A DNA stretch of 48,755 nt, taken from NCBI GenBank assembly GCA_035260325.1, contig DATFVL010000295.1:1-48755 (forward strand). The letters run 5' to 3'. The notes below the pieces were generated by a model. It worked only from the letters and a program-made list of their open reading frames with translations. It was not told where the DNA came from and did not search any database. Made by a program: the position numbers and the translations under genes. Shown here piece after piece: positions 14,928 through 23,241 of the stretch (the first letter of the stretch is position 1; each line of letters opens with the position of its first letter). This DNA is from Candidatus Methylomirabilota bacterium. GTDB lineage: Bacteria; Methylomirabilota; Methylomirabilia; Rokubacteriales; CSP1-6.

Positions 14928-15680
14928 CTACTGAGCCGTCCAGCCCCCGTCGATCACGAGCTCGCTGCCGGTCACGAAGGCGGACTCCTCCGAGGCGAGG
15001 TACAGGACACCGTACGCGACTTCGTCGGGCTCGCCGTAGCGACCGAGGGGGATGCGCGCGAGCATCCGCTGGTACTGCGCCGGATCGGCGCGGCGGCGCT
15101 CGGTCATGGGCGTGACGATCGGCCCGGGATGGACGGAGTTGGCCCGGATGCCGTCGCGCGCATACTGGAGCGCGGTCGTCTTCGTCAGGAGCCGCACCGC
15201 GCCCTTCGACGCCTGATACTGCGGGCTGCTGTCGTCCATCCCCACGAGGCCGAGCTGGGAGGAGATATTCACGATCGATCCTCCGCCGGCGCGGCGCATG
15301 GCGGGGATCACCGCCTTCGTGCCGAGGAACACGCCCTTGGCGTTGACGTCCATCACGCGGTCCCACGCCTCGACGGTGGTGTCTTCGATCCGGCTCGCGG
15401 CGCCGACGCCGGCGTTGTTCACGAGCACGTGGAGCCCGTCGAAGCGGTCGAGCGCCGCCGCGACGGCCCGCTCCCAGTCGGCCTCGCGCGTCACGTCGAG
15501 GCGCACGAACACGGCCCCGCCGCCCTTCGCGTTGACGTCGGCCTCGACCGCTTTGCCCTCCGCCTCGAGGACGTCGCCGATGACGACCCGCGCGCCTTCG
15601 CGGGCGAACAGGCGGGCCTCGGCGGCGCCCATGCCGCGCGCGCCGCCGCTGACGAGGGCGACCTTGCCCGCGAGCCTCAT
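14928..15680 (-). CDS. SDR family oxidoreductase
   Basis: A 250-aa classical SDR: S-G-G-A-R-G-M-G (11-18), acidic G-D-V after beta-2, N-N-A-G (88-91), Asn113, Ser140/141, Y155-Q-A-S-K159, and V-H-P-G-P-I-V-T-P-M. It ends V-I-D-G-G-W-T-A-Q, typical of FabG, cyclohexanol and 3-alpha-hydroxysteroid dehydrogenase-like SDRs. All catalytic residues are present. It begins 12 nt after the stop of the response-regulator gene on the same strand and probably shares its transcript, though a functional link is not obvious. Confidence 0.9.
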   Translation of the reverse strand: MRLAGKVALVSGGARGMGAAEARLFAREGARVVIGDVLEAEGKAVEADVNAKGGGAVFVRLDVTREADWERAVAAALDRFDGLHVLVNNAGVGAASRIEDTTVEAWDRVMDVNAKGVFLGTKAVIPAMRRAGGGSIVNISSQLGLVGMDDSSPQYQASKGAVRLLTKTTALQYARDGIRANSVHPGPIVTPMTERRRADPAQYQRMLARIPLGRYGEPDEVAYGVLYLASEESAFVTGSELVIDGGWTAQ

Positions 15681-15692
15681 GGCGCGTGCCGC

Positions 15693-16103
15693 TCAGCGGC
15701 TCGGCGGCTCCGGGCGCCGCGCGAACGGCGAGCGCGGGTCCAGAACCTCCCGCACCTTGCGCAGGAGGGCCTCGGGGCGAAACGGCTTGAAGACGAGCGG
15801 GTCGCCGGACTGTACGCCGCGGGCGGCGACGGCCGAGCTCGCGAAGCCGGACATGTACAACACCTTCGTGCTGGGCCGGAGCGGCCGCAGGCGGGCCGCG
15901 ACGTCGGGCCCGCTGAGGCCCGGCATGACGACGTCGGCCAGGAGGAGGGCGATGGGCTCCGGATGGCCGTCGGCGATCTCCAGGGCCTTCTCGCCGCTGT
16001 TGGCCTTCAGCACGCGGTAACCCTCGAGCTCGAGAAGTTCCCGCGCCAGCTCGAGCACCTGGGGGTCGTCGTCGACGAGCAGCACCGTCTCCCTGCGTTG
16101 CAT
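15693..16103 (-). CDS. Single-domain response regulator (receiver)
   Basis: A 136-aa CheY-like receiver. It has the acidic pocket D-D-D (11-13), phospho-acceptor Asp57 in L-L-L-A-D-V-V-M-P, Ser85 in Y-M-S-G-F and Lys106 in F-K-P-F. No output domain follows; the tail is a Pro/Arg-rich end of about 20 residues. The Y-M-S-G-F and F-K-P-F forms are typical of receivers fused to, or serving, hybrid histidine kinases. It may accept phosphate from a PAS/GAF kinase such as the one at the window end. Confidence 0.9.
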   Translation of the reverse strand: MQRRETVLLVDDDPQVLELARELLELEGYRVLKANSGEKALEIADGHPEPIALLLADVVMPGLSGPDVAARLRPLRPSTKVLYMSGFASSAVAARGVQSGDPLVFKPFRPEALLRKVREVLDPRSPFARRPEPPSR

Positions 16104-16160
16104 TCCTCGGTTACGTTACACCGAAGCCCCCGCCTTCGCGGGGCATTCGTACGGGGACGC

Positions 16161-16189
16161 TTGACCTCGGGGGCGCTTCGCCCTAGGGT
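16161..16189 (+). promoter_or_regulatory. Promoter of the hyuA operon, predicting a leaderless mRNA
   Basis: TTGACC (16161-16166), exactly 17 nt, then TAGGGT (16184-16189). Only 7 nt separate the -10 box from GTG 16197, so the start point falls on the start codon. There is no Shine-Dalgarno. Confidence 0.6.
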
Positions 16190-16196
16190 TTCGCCC

Positions 16197-18290
16197 GTGC
16201 CCGCCTACTCGCTCGGGATCGACATCGGCGGCACCTTCACCGACATCGTCGTCTACGACCACGACACCGGGCGGCGATGGAGCCGGAAGGTCCTGACGAC
16301 CCACGACGATCCCTCGCGCGCCGTCGCGGTGGGGACCGCCGCCGTCCTGCGGGCCGGACGCCTCGACCCCTCGCGGTTCACGCGCGTCGTCCACGCGACG
16401 ACGCTCTTCACCAACGCGCTCATCGAGCGCACGGGCGCGACGACGGGGCTCCTGACGACCGCCGGCTTCGCGGACACGCTCGAGATCGGGCGGGAGCGCA
16501 AGTACGAGCTCTACGACGTCAACCTCGCGCGCCCCGAGCCCCTCGTGCCGCGCGATCGTCGTCTCGAGGTCGCGGAGCGCACCCGGGCCGACGGCCACGT
16601 CGCCCGGAAGCTCGATCCGAGAGAGGTCCGGGCGCGCGCCCGGCGGCTCGTGGAGGCGGGCGCGACGTCGCTCGCCGTCGTCTTCCTGCACGCCTACGCG
16701 AACCCGCGGCACGAGGCCGAGGCCGTGCGCGTCGTCGCGCGGAGCTTCCCGCGCGTCGCGGTCACCGCCTCCCACGAGGTCGCGCCGGAGATCCGCGAGT
16801 ACGAGCGCGCCTCGACGACGGTCATCAACGCCTACATCAAGCCGCTCGCCCAGCGCTACCTCGACGTGATGGCGACGCGCCTCGCCGAGCTCGGCATCCC
16901 CGCCCCGCTGCTCCTCATGCTCTCGAGCGGCGGCCTCACCCACGTCACGGAGGCGCGGCGGACGCCCGTGCAGATGCTCGAGTCCGGTCCCGCCGCGGGC
17001 GCGCTGGCCGCGGCCTTTTTCGGGCGGGAGGACTCCGGCGGGAGCCTCCTCGCGTTCGACATGGGCGGCACGACGGCGAAGCTTTCGCTCGTGGACGGCG
17101 GCGAGCCCTTGACCGCGTACAGCTTCGAGGCGGCGCGGCAGCGGCGGTTCATCGAGGGCAGCGGCCTGCCGGTGCGCATCTCGACCATCGAGCTGATCGA
17201 GATCGGCGCCGGCGGCGGCTCGATCGCGGACGTGAGCGAGATCGGGCTCCTCCGGGTCGGCCCGCGCAGCGCCGGCTCCCAGCCCGGCCCGGCGTCGTAC
17301 TCGCTCGGCGGCACGGAGGCGACCGTGACGGACGCCGACTTCGTCCTGGGCTACCTGAACCCGGCGTACTTCGCGGGCGGCGAGGTCACGGTGGACCTGG
17401 ACGCCGCGCGCCGGGCGGTCGCCCGCGTCGCCGAGCGCGTGGGGCTCTCGCCGACCGCGGTGGCGTGGGGCATCCACGACATCGTCAACGAGAACATGGC
17501 GAGCGCGGCGCGCGTCCACATCGCCGAGCGCGGCCGCGACCCGCGCGACTACGCCCTCCTCTGCACCGGCGGCGCCGGGCCGGTCCACGCCCACGGCGTC
17601 GCGCTGAAGCTCGGGTTGCGGCGGGTGGTCTGCCCCCCGTCCGCGGGCGTCGCCTCGGCGCTCGGCCTCCTCGTGGCGCCCGCGCGCGTGGACCGCGTCG
17701 CGACGGTCGGGATCCGGCTCGACCAGGGGAGCGTCGCCGCGCTCGAGGCCGCGTTCCGGCGGCTCGAGGCCGAGGCACGCGCCGTCATGGCGGACACGGG
17801 GCTCAAGCTCGAGACGGCCACGGTCCGCCGGCTGGCCGACGGCCGGTTCCTCGGGCAGGGCTTCGACCTCGTCGTGACGCTCCCCGACGGGCCGTACGAC
17901 GACGGCGACGCGACCCGGCGCCGGCTGAGCAGCGCCTTCGAAGCCGCGTACCGCGAGAAGTTCGCGCTGACGCCACCCGACGTGCCCGTCGAGTTCATCA
18001 ACGTGCGGGTCGCGGTGCGCGCCCCCGTCGCCGGCGGGGACGTCGCCCTTCCGGGCGCGGCCCGGCGCGCGCGCGGCGACGCGGTCAAGGGCCGACGGCC
18101 GGCGTACTTCGGCGAGGCCGGCGGCTTCATCGAGACGACGGTCTACGACCGCTACCGCCTCGCGACCGGCGACGAGCTCGCCGGCCCCGCGGTGGTCGAG
18201 GAGGAGGGCTCGACCCTCGTCGTCGGCCCCGGCGCCTCGGCGCGCGTCGCGCCGAGCGGCAACGTCGTCGTGACGCTCGGGGCGCCGTGA
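16197..18290 (+). CDS. hyuA: Hydantoinase/oxoprolinase subunit A
   Basis: A 697-aa ATP-dependent hydantoinase A / acetone carboxylase beta family protein with the actin-like ATPase fold. The N-terminal G-I-D-I-G-G-T-F-T-D-I-V is phosphate-1, and L-L-A-F-D-M-G-G-T-T-A-K-L-S (about 283-296) begins the second lobe. G-A-G-G-G-S-I-A and L-C-T-G-G-A-G-P-V-H-A-H follow. With subunit B it hydrolyses cyclic amides such as hydantoins or 5-oxoproline at the cost of ATP. The GTG at 16197 begins the conserved sequence and abuts a promoter. Its TGA overlaps the GNAT start by 4 nt. Confidence 0.93.
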   Translation: MPAYSLGIDIGGTFTDIVVYDHDTGRRWSRKVLTTHDDPSRAVAVGTAAVLRAGRLDPSRFTRVVHATTLFTNALIERTGATTGLLTTAGFADTLEIGRERKYELYDVNLARPEPLVPRDRRLEVAERTRADGHVARKLDPREVRARARRLVEAGATSLAVVFLHAYANPRHEAEAVRVVARSFPRVAVTASHEVAPEIREYERASTTVINAYIKPLAQRYLDVMATRLAELGIPAPLLLMLSSGGLTHVTEARRTPVQMLESGPAAGALAAAFFGREDSGGSLLAFDMGGTTAKLSLVDGGEPLTAYSFEAARQRRFIEGSGLPVRISTIELIEIGAGGGSIADVSEIGLLRVGPRSAGSQPGPASYSLGGTEATVTDADFVLGYLNPAYFAGGEVTVDLDAARRAVARVAERVGLSPTAVAWGIHDIVNENMASAARVHIAERGRDPRDYALLCTGGAGPVHAHGVALKLGLRRVVCPPSAGVASALGLLVAPARVDRVATVGIRLDQGSVAALEAAFRRLEAEARAVMADTGLKLETATVRRLADGRFLGQGFDLVVTLPDGPYDDGDATRRRLSSAFEAAYREKFALTPPDVPVEFINVRVAVRAPVAGGDVALPGAARRARGDAVKGRRPAYFGEAGGFIETTVYDRYRLATGDELAGPAVVEEEGSTLVVGPGASARVAPSGNVVVTLGAP

Positions 18291-18841
18291 AGCCGCCGGC
18301 CGCCCTCGACACGCCGCGCCTCCACCTGCGCCGGCCCGTCGTGGACGACGCGCGGGCCATCTACGAGAGCTACGCGCGCGACCCCGAGGTGACGCGCTTC
18401 GTGTCGTGGAGCGCCCACCCGAGCGTGGCCGTCACCGGGAAGTTCGTCGAGGAGTACTGCCTGGCGGGCTGGAAGACGGGCGAGGTCTACTCCTGGCTGA
18501 TCACGCTCGCCGCGGGCGGCGACGTCGCGGGGATGATCGACCTGCGTCCGGTCGCGACGCGCGCGGAGGTCGGCTACGTCCTCGCCCGGCGCTACTGGGG
18601 CCGGGGCCTCGCGACGGAGGCGGCGCGCGCCGTGGTCGAGTGGACGATCGCCCAGCCCGACGTGCATCGCGTCTGGGCGGTGGCGGACCTCGAGAACGTG
18701 GCCTCGCAGCGCGTCCTCGAGAAGGTCGGGATGGCGCGCGAGGGCGTGCTGCGCCGCTGGCTCTCCGCCCCGAGCCAGGGCAAGGTGCCGCGCGATGTCT
18801 GGTGCTTCGCCCGCCTCAAGGACACGGACGTCCCGCGATGA
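18287..18841 (+). CDS. GNAT family N-acetyltransferase (RimJ/RimL type)
   Basis: A 184-aa GNAT protein of the RimJ/RimL/SpeG-like acetyltransferase_3 class. L-D-T-P-R-L-H-L-R at the N-terminus and the acetyl-CoA motif R-R-Y-W-G-R-G-L-A-T-E-A-A are diagnostic, with N-V-A-S-Q-R-V-L-E-K-V-G-M near the end. It lies exactly between hyuA and hyuB, overlapping each by 4 nt (GTGA, ATGA), so it is translationally locked into the hydantoinase operon. It may acetylate the N-carbamoyl or amino-acid product, or detoxify the substrate; this is inference. Confidence 0.88.
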   Translation: MKPPAALDTPRLHLRRPVVDDARAIYESYARDPEVTRFVSWSAHPSVAVTGKFVEEYCLAGWKTGEVYSWLITLAAGGDVAGMIDLRPVATRAEVGYVLARRYWGRGLATEAARAVVEWTIAQPDVHRVWAVADLENVASQRVLEKVGMAREGVLRRWLSAPSQGKVPRDVWCFARLKDTDVPR

Positions 18842-20454
18842 CCGCCGGCTTCGACGCCGTCACGCTCGAGGTCCTCTGGACGCGTCTCATCTCGATCGTG
18901 GACGAGGCCGCGAAGGCGATCGTGCGGACGTCGTTCTCGACGCTCTCGAACGAGGCGAACGACTTCGCGTGCATGCTGACGGACGCGCGGGGCCATGCCA
19001 TCGCGCAGAATACGGGCTCGATCCCTTCGTTCATCGGAACCCTCCCCGCGACGGTCCGCCACTTCCTGCGCGCGTTCGGCGCCGAGGGGATGCGGCCGGG
19101 CGACGTCCTCATCACCAACGACGCGTGGATGGGGACGGGCCACATGTCGGACGTCAGCGTGCTGAAGCCGATCTTCCGCGGCGGGCGGCTCGTCGCCTTC
19201 TCCGCGACCACGTCGCACATGCCCGACATCGGCGGCCGCGTCCGCGCGATCGAGGCGCGCGAGATCTTCGAGGAGGGCCTGCACATCCCGCTGATGAAGC
19301 TCCGGGAGGACGGGCGGACGAACGAGACGCTGATCGGGCTGATCCGCGCCAACGTGCGCACGCCCGACCAGACCGTCGGCGACATCTGGGCGCAGGTCGG
19401 GGCGAACGAGCTGATGGAGAAGCGCCTGCTCGCGCTGATGGACGACGGCGGGCTCGACGCCCTGACCGGGCTCGGCGACGAGCTGTTCGCGCGCGCCGAG
19501 CGGGCGATGCGCGAGGCGATCCGCGCGGTCCGCGACGGCACCTACCGCTACGCGATGCGCACGGACGGCGTGGACGCGCCCCTCGAGTACCGGGTCGCGC
19601 TGACGGTCGCCGGCGACGAGATCCTCGCGGACTACACGGGCACCTCGCCGCAGCAGCCGCGCGCGATCAACTGCGTCTACGCGTACACCTACGCGATGAC
19701 GGCGTACGCGCTCAAGTGCGCGCTCCTGCCCGGCCTCGCCAACAACGAGGGGATGTACCGGCCCGTCCGCGTGACGGCGCCGGAGGGCTCCATCCTCAAC
19801 CCCCGGTTCCCCGCCGCGGTCGTGAGCCGCGCCGTCACCGGCCACTACGTGCCGGTGCTGCTCTTCGGCGCGCTCCACCGTGTGATCCCCGACCGGATCA
19901 TGGCCGGCGCGGGCTCGCCGCTCTGGGCGGTGCAGCAGACGGGGCTCCGCGCCGACGGCCAGCCGTACACGAACGTCTTCTTCTTCAACGGCGGCATGGG
20001 CGCGACGCCGGTGAAGGACGGCGAGCACGCCACGTCCTGGCCGAGCAACATCTCCTCGACGCCCGTCGAGGTCGCCGAGCGCAACAGCCCGCTCTTCTTC
20101 CACGCGAAGCGCCTCACGCCGGGCTCGGGCGGCGCCGGCCGGTTCCGGGGCGGGCTCGGGCAGGACATCCTGATCGAGAGCGAGTCGGACACGCCGATCC
20201 TCGTGAGCTTCATGGCCGAGCGCACGCGCTTCCCCGCGCCGGGCTTCGCCGGCGGCGGGCCGGGCGGCCTCGGCGACGTCCGCATCAACGGCCGCCGCAT
20301 CGACAACCGGCGCCAGCACGTGCTGACGAAGGGCGACACGGTGCTCGTGAGGACGCCGGGCGGCGGCGGCTGGGGGCGGCCAGGCCGGCGCGAGCGCGCG
20401 CGGCGCGAGCGCGACCGCGCCCTCGGCTACGTCACGCGCGCGAAATCCACGTAG
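18838..20454 (+). CDS. hyuB: Hydantoinase/oxoprolinase subunit B
   Basis: A 538-aa hydantoinase B protein. N-terminal F-D-A-V-T-L-E-V-L-W-T-R-L and N-D-F-A-C-M-L-T-D-A-R-G are family features, as are T-N-D-A-W-M-G-T-G-H, S-H-M-P-D-I-G-G and the Gly-rich end T-P-G-G-G-G-W-G. It is the partner of HyuA in ATP-dependent ring opening. The ATG overlaps the GNAT stop (ATGA). The 3' 28 nt overlap the convergent RNase gene. The tail beyond G-G-G-W-G is strongly basic (R-R-E-R-A-R-R-E-R-D-R). Confidence 0.93.
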   Translation: MTAGFDAVTLEVLWTRLISIVDEAAKAIVRTSFSTLSNEANDFACMLTDARGHAIAQNTGSIPSFIGTLPATVRHFLRAFGAEGMRPGDVLITNDAWMGTGHMSDVSVLKPIFRGGRLVAFSATTSHMPDIGGRVRAIEAREIFEEGLHIPLMKLREDGRTNETLIGLIRANVRTPDQTVGDIWAQVGANELMEKRLLALMDDGGLDALTGLGDELFARAERAMREAIRAVRDGTYRYAMRTDGVDAPLEYRVALTVAGDEILADYTGTSPQQPRAINCVYAYTYAMTAYALKCALLPGLANNEGMYRPVRVTAPEGSILNPRFPAAVVSRAVTGHYVPVLLFGALHRVIPDRIMAGAGSPLWAVQQTGLRADGQPYTNVFFFNGGMGATPVKDGEHATSWPSNISSTPVEVAERNSPLFFHAKRLTPGSGGAGRFRGGLGQDILIESESDTPILVSFMAERTRFPAPGFAGGGPGGLGDVRINGRRIDNRRQHVLTKGDTVLVRTPGGGGWGRPGRRERARRERDRALGYVTRAKST

Positions 20455-21884
20455 CCGCGCTCCACGTCGGTCGCGACCAGCTCGACCCGCACGCGGTCGC
20501 CGACGTCGAGCCGCTCCCCGCCGCGCACCAGCTTGCCCTCCACGTGCGGCTCCCGGATCCGCACCCACGTGCCCTTGTCGGACGCCCCGGTCACGAGGGC
20601 GTCGAAGCGCTCGCCGATCCGCGATTGCATCAGCAGCGCCGCAGCCGATTTCCGCACCTGACGCTCGACCTTGTTCGCGTTGTCCTCCTGCTCCGTGCAG
20701 TGGCGCGCGAGGGCGCCGAGCTCGTCCGCGGCGTACGGCGCCGGCCGGCCCGCGAGAGCCGCCTTGAGGAGGCGCTGCGTGAGCAGGTCGGGAAAGCGGC
20801 GGTTGGGTGCCGTCGAGTGCGTGTAGTCGCGGACGGCGAGGCCGAAGTGGGGCTCCGGCGCCTGCCCGGGGAGGTCCAGGGCGTACTCGCCCGAGCCGAG
20901 GAGCTTCACGACGCTGAGCGAGAGGTCCTGGAAGCGGTCGGGATCCGCCGCGCGGCGCCGGGCGAGGAACGCCTCGAGCGCCCTGGCGTCGGGCGCCGCC
21001 GGCAGCCGCTCGCCGAGCTCGCCGGCGAGCGCGACGATCCGGTCCCAGCGCTCCGGCGTGCGGAGGACACGGCGCAGCGACGGGCTGCCGCGCGCCGCGA
21101 GGTAGCGCGCGGTGACCCCGTTCGCGGCGATCATGAAGTCCTCGATCAGCTCCTTGGCGCGGTTCTGCTCGTCCGGCCGGAGGTCCGTCAGGACGTCGCC
21201 GTCGAACACCGCGCGCGTCTCGAGCGTCTCGAGGCTCAGCGCGCCGTGCTCGTGCCGGGAGCTCTTCATCGCCTGGGCGACCCGGTCCTGGATCCTGAGC
21301 TGCGCATCCATGCCGGCGACCGCGGCCACGCGCGGCGGGACTGGCCCCCGGCCGTCGAGCCAGGCCGCGACCGCGCCGTACGCGAGCTTCGCGCGGTTCC
21401 GCACCACCCCGCGGTAGACGTCAGAGGCCCCGACGGTCCCGTCGGGGCCGACCGTCATCTCGACGACGAGCGCCCGCCGGTCCTCGCCCTCGCCGAGCGA
21501 GGTGAGATCGGTGGAGAGCCGCTCGGGCAGCATCGGGAAGACGCCGCCGGCCGTATAGACCGACGTCGTGTTGGTCCGCGCGTGGCCGTCGGTCGCAGAG
21601 CCCGGCCGGACGAGCGCGTCCACGTCGGCGACAGCGACGAGGATCTTCACCCGGCCGCCCGCGAGCGGCTCGGCGACGGAGAGCTGGTCGAGGTCGCGCG
21701 AGTCGTCGTTGTCGATCGAGCACCAGAGGCGATCGCGCAGCTCGCGCGCGCCGGCGTCGCCGGCGCCCGCGGCCGTCGTGAGCGCGCCGACTTCGGCGAG
21801 GACCGCCGGCGAGAAGTCAGGCTCGAGCCCGCGCTCGCGCATCACCCGCTGCGCGATCGCCACGAGGTCGCTCCGCGTGCGCAT
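20427..21884 (-). CDS. RNase II/R family exoribonuclease, short form
   Basis: A 485-aa protein with the RNB catalytic domain. S-I-D-N-D-D-S-R-D-L-D-Q holds the metal-binding aspartates. F-P-M-L-P-E-R-L-S, L-I-E-D-F-M-I-A-A-N and Y-T-H-S-T-A-P-N-R-R-F-P-D-L are all family motifs. A C-terminal S1-like barrel follows (V-T-G-A-S-D-K-G-T-W-V-R to V-D-F-A-R-V). The N-terminal cold-shock OB domains of RNase II/R are missing, as it starts about 50 residues before the RNB core. It would degrade RNA 3' to 5'. The ATG at 21884 has TACTAT 6 nt upstream (21891-21896) and no ribosome site. Confidence 0.9.
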   Translation of the reverse strand: MRTRSDLVAIAQRVMRERGLEPDFSPAVLAEVGALTTAAGAGDAGARELRDRLWCSIDNDDSRDLDQLSVAEPLAGGRVKILVAVADVDALVRPGSATDGHARTNTTSVYTAGGVFPMLPERLSTDLTSLGEGEDRRALVVEMTVGPDGTVGASDVYRGVVRNRAKLAYGAVAAWLDGRGPVPPRVAAVAGMDAQLRIQDRVAQAMKSSRHEHGALSLETLETRAVFDGDVLTDLRPDEQNRAKELIEDFMIAANGVTARYLAARGSPSLRRVLRTPERWDRIVALAGELGERLPAAPDARALEAFLARRRAADPDRFQDLSLSVVKLLGSGEYALDLPGQAPEPHFGLAVRDYTHSTAPNRRFPDLLTQRLLKAALAGRPAPYAADELGALARHCTEQEDNANKVERQVRKSAAALLMQSRIGERFDALVTGASDKGTWVRIREPHVEGKLVRGGERLDVGDRVRVELVATDVERGYVDFARVT

Positions 21885-21890
21885 GCGCCC

Positions 21891-21896
21891 ATAGTA
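21891..21896 (-). promoter_or_regulatory. -10 box adjacent to the RNase start (candidate leaderless)
   Basis: TACTAT on the minus strand, 6 nt before the ATG at 21884. No clear -35 and no Shine-Dalgarno. Confidence 0.4.
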
Positions 21897-21992
21897 GACT
21901 CCGGCCGCGTGCGCAGTCCTGATTATCGGTCCCCCGCCAGGCCGCCCCACCACCGGCGTAAGTTTCCGGACGGGCGCCGGTCCGGTGGAGCG

Positions 21993-22460
21993 ATGAACGA
22001 CGCGGGGCGAACCACGGCGGTGACGTTCGCGGCGCTCGTCCTCCTCCTGGGCGCCCTCGGCGCGCTCGCCGCCGTGACGGCGGAGCGCTCGGTGGACGGC
22101 CTGCTCGGCGGCGCGGCGGCGCCGGTGACGCCGCGCGTGCGAGCGGCGGACGACGCGCTCGAGCGACGGGACAGCGGCGCGGCGCTCCGTGCCTGGCAGG
22201 ACGCCTACACCGCGGCGCGCGCGAGCCGGCGCTGGGAGCCGATGCTCGAGGTCGGCGACGCGGCTCTGCGGCTCGGGGCCGACCCGGCCGCGCGCGACGA
22301 CACGCGGGCGCGCGCGCGCCGCGCCTACCTGCTCGCGTTCACGCGCGCGCACCACGAGGGCTCGGTGGACGGCGTCCTCCGGGCGGCCGAGGCGTTCGCC
22401 GGCCTCGGCGACCACGAGACCGCCGCGCTGTGCCGCGGCGTTGCGGAGCGAATGCGGTAG
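21993..22460 (+). CDS. Membrane-anchored protein of unknown function
   Basis: A 155-aa protein with one N-terminal membrane helix (A-V-T-F-A-A-L-V-L-L-L-G-A-L-G-A-L-A-A-V, about 9-28). A soluble helical part carries repeated A-L-E-R-R-D-S-G-A-A-L-R-A-W-Q-D-A-Y and V-L-R-A-A-E-A-F-A-G-L-G-D-H-E segments that read like one or two TPR-type helix pairs. The ATG at 21993 has GGTGGAG just upstream. It is followed after 18 nt by the MBL-fold gene. No family is recognised. Confidence 0.7.
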   Translation: MNDAGRTTAVTFAALVLLLGALGALAAVTAERSVDGLLGGAAAPVTPRVRAADDALERRDSGAALRAWQDAYTAARASRRWEPMLEVGDAALRLGADPAARDDTRARARRAYLLAFTRAHHEGSVDGVLRAAEAFAGLGDHETAALCRGVAERMR

Positions 22461-22478
22461 ATGACATCCTGAGGCGCG

Positions 22479-23228
22479 ATGAGCGGCCTTGCGATCGTCG
22501 CCCTCGGCGTGGGCGACGCGTTCTCCGCCCGGTACTACTCCTCCTGCCTCGCCGTCGGCGCCGAGAGCGCGTGGCTCCTCGTGGATTGCCCCCACCCGAT
22601 CCGCAAGATCCTCAGGGAGTCGGGCAGCGCCGCCGGCGTCGCCCTCGACGTCGGCGACTTCGCCGCGGTCGTCGTGACCCACCTCCACGCCGACCACAGC
22701 TCGGGGCTCGAGGGCTTCGGCTACTTCGCGCACTTCGTCCTCGGGCGCCGCGCGCGCCTGCTCGCGCACTCGGACGTCCTCGCCGAGGTGTGGGATGGTC
22801 ACCTGGCCGCGGGCATGCGCCGGCTCCTCGAGCCCGAGCGGCTCACGGCGCGCGACCTGACGCTCGGCGACTACTTCGACGCGACGCCCCTCGCCGAGAC
22901 GGGCGCGGTCGAGGTCGGGCCATTCAGGATCGAGTGCCGGCGGACGATCCATCACATCCCGACGACGGCGCTCCGGATCCGCGCGGGCGGCCGCGTCCTC
23001 GGCGTCAGCGCCGATACCGCGTTCGACCCCGGGCTCATCGCGTGGCTGGCGGAGGCCGACCTCGTCGTCCACGAGACCAACCACGGCGTCCACACGCCGT
23101 ACGCGAAGCTCGCGGCGCTCCCCGCCGCGCTCCGCGCGCGCATGCGGCTCGTCCACTACCCGGACGACTTCGACGCGGCCGGGAGCGTGATCGAGCCCCT
23201 GCGTCAGGGCGCCCGCTACGAGGTGTAG
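22479..23228 (+). CDS. MBL-fold metallo-hydrolase (RNase Z-like)
   Basis: A 249-aa metallo-beta-lactamase-fold protein. The metal motif is H68-L-H70-A-D72-H73-S-S-G. Later ligands are the His of I-H-H-I-P, Asp in S-A-D-T-A-F-D and His in V-H-E-T-N-H. The architecture without extra domains and the S-A-D-T-x-F-D segment fit the RNase Z / phosphodiesterase / PqqB-like branch rather than beta-lactamases. It would be cytoplasmic with two Zn ions. It converges on the metallophosphoesterase gene 13 nt away. Confidence 0.88.
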   Translation: MSGLAIVALGVGDAFSARYYSSCLAVGAESAWLLVDCPHPIRKILRESGSAAGVALDVGDFAAVVVTHLHADHSSGLEGFGYFAHFVLGRRARLLAHSDVLAEVWDGHLAAGMRRLLEPERLTARDLTLGDYFDATPLAETGAVEVGPFRIECRRTIHHIPTTALRIRAGGRVLGVSADTAFDPGLIAWLAEADLVVHETNHGVHTPYAKLAALPAALRARMRLVHYPDDFDAAGSVIEPLRQGARYEV

Positions 23229-23241
23229 ACGACGCTCGCGC

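Noticed and set aside
20427-23156. A 909-codon reading of the RNase gene extending upstream to 23156
   Set aside because: Family similarity starts at about 21884, where ATG and TACTAT lie. The extension runs antisense through two plus-strand genes and is low-complexity.
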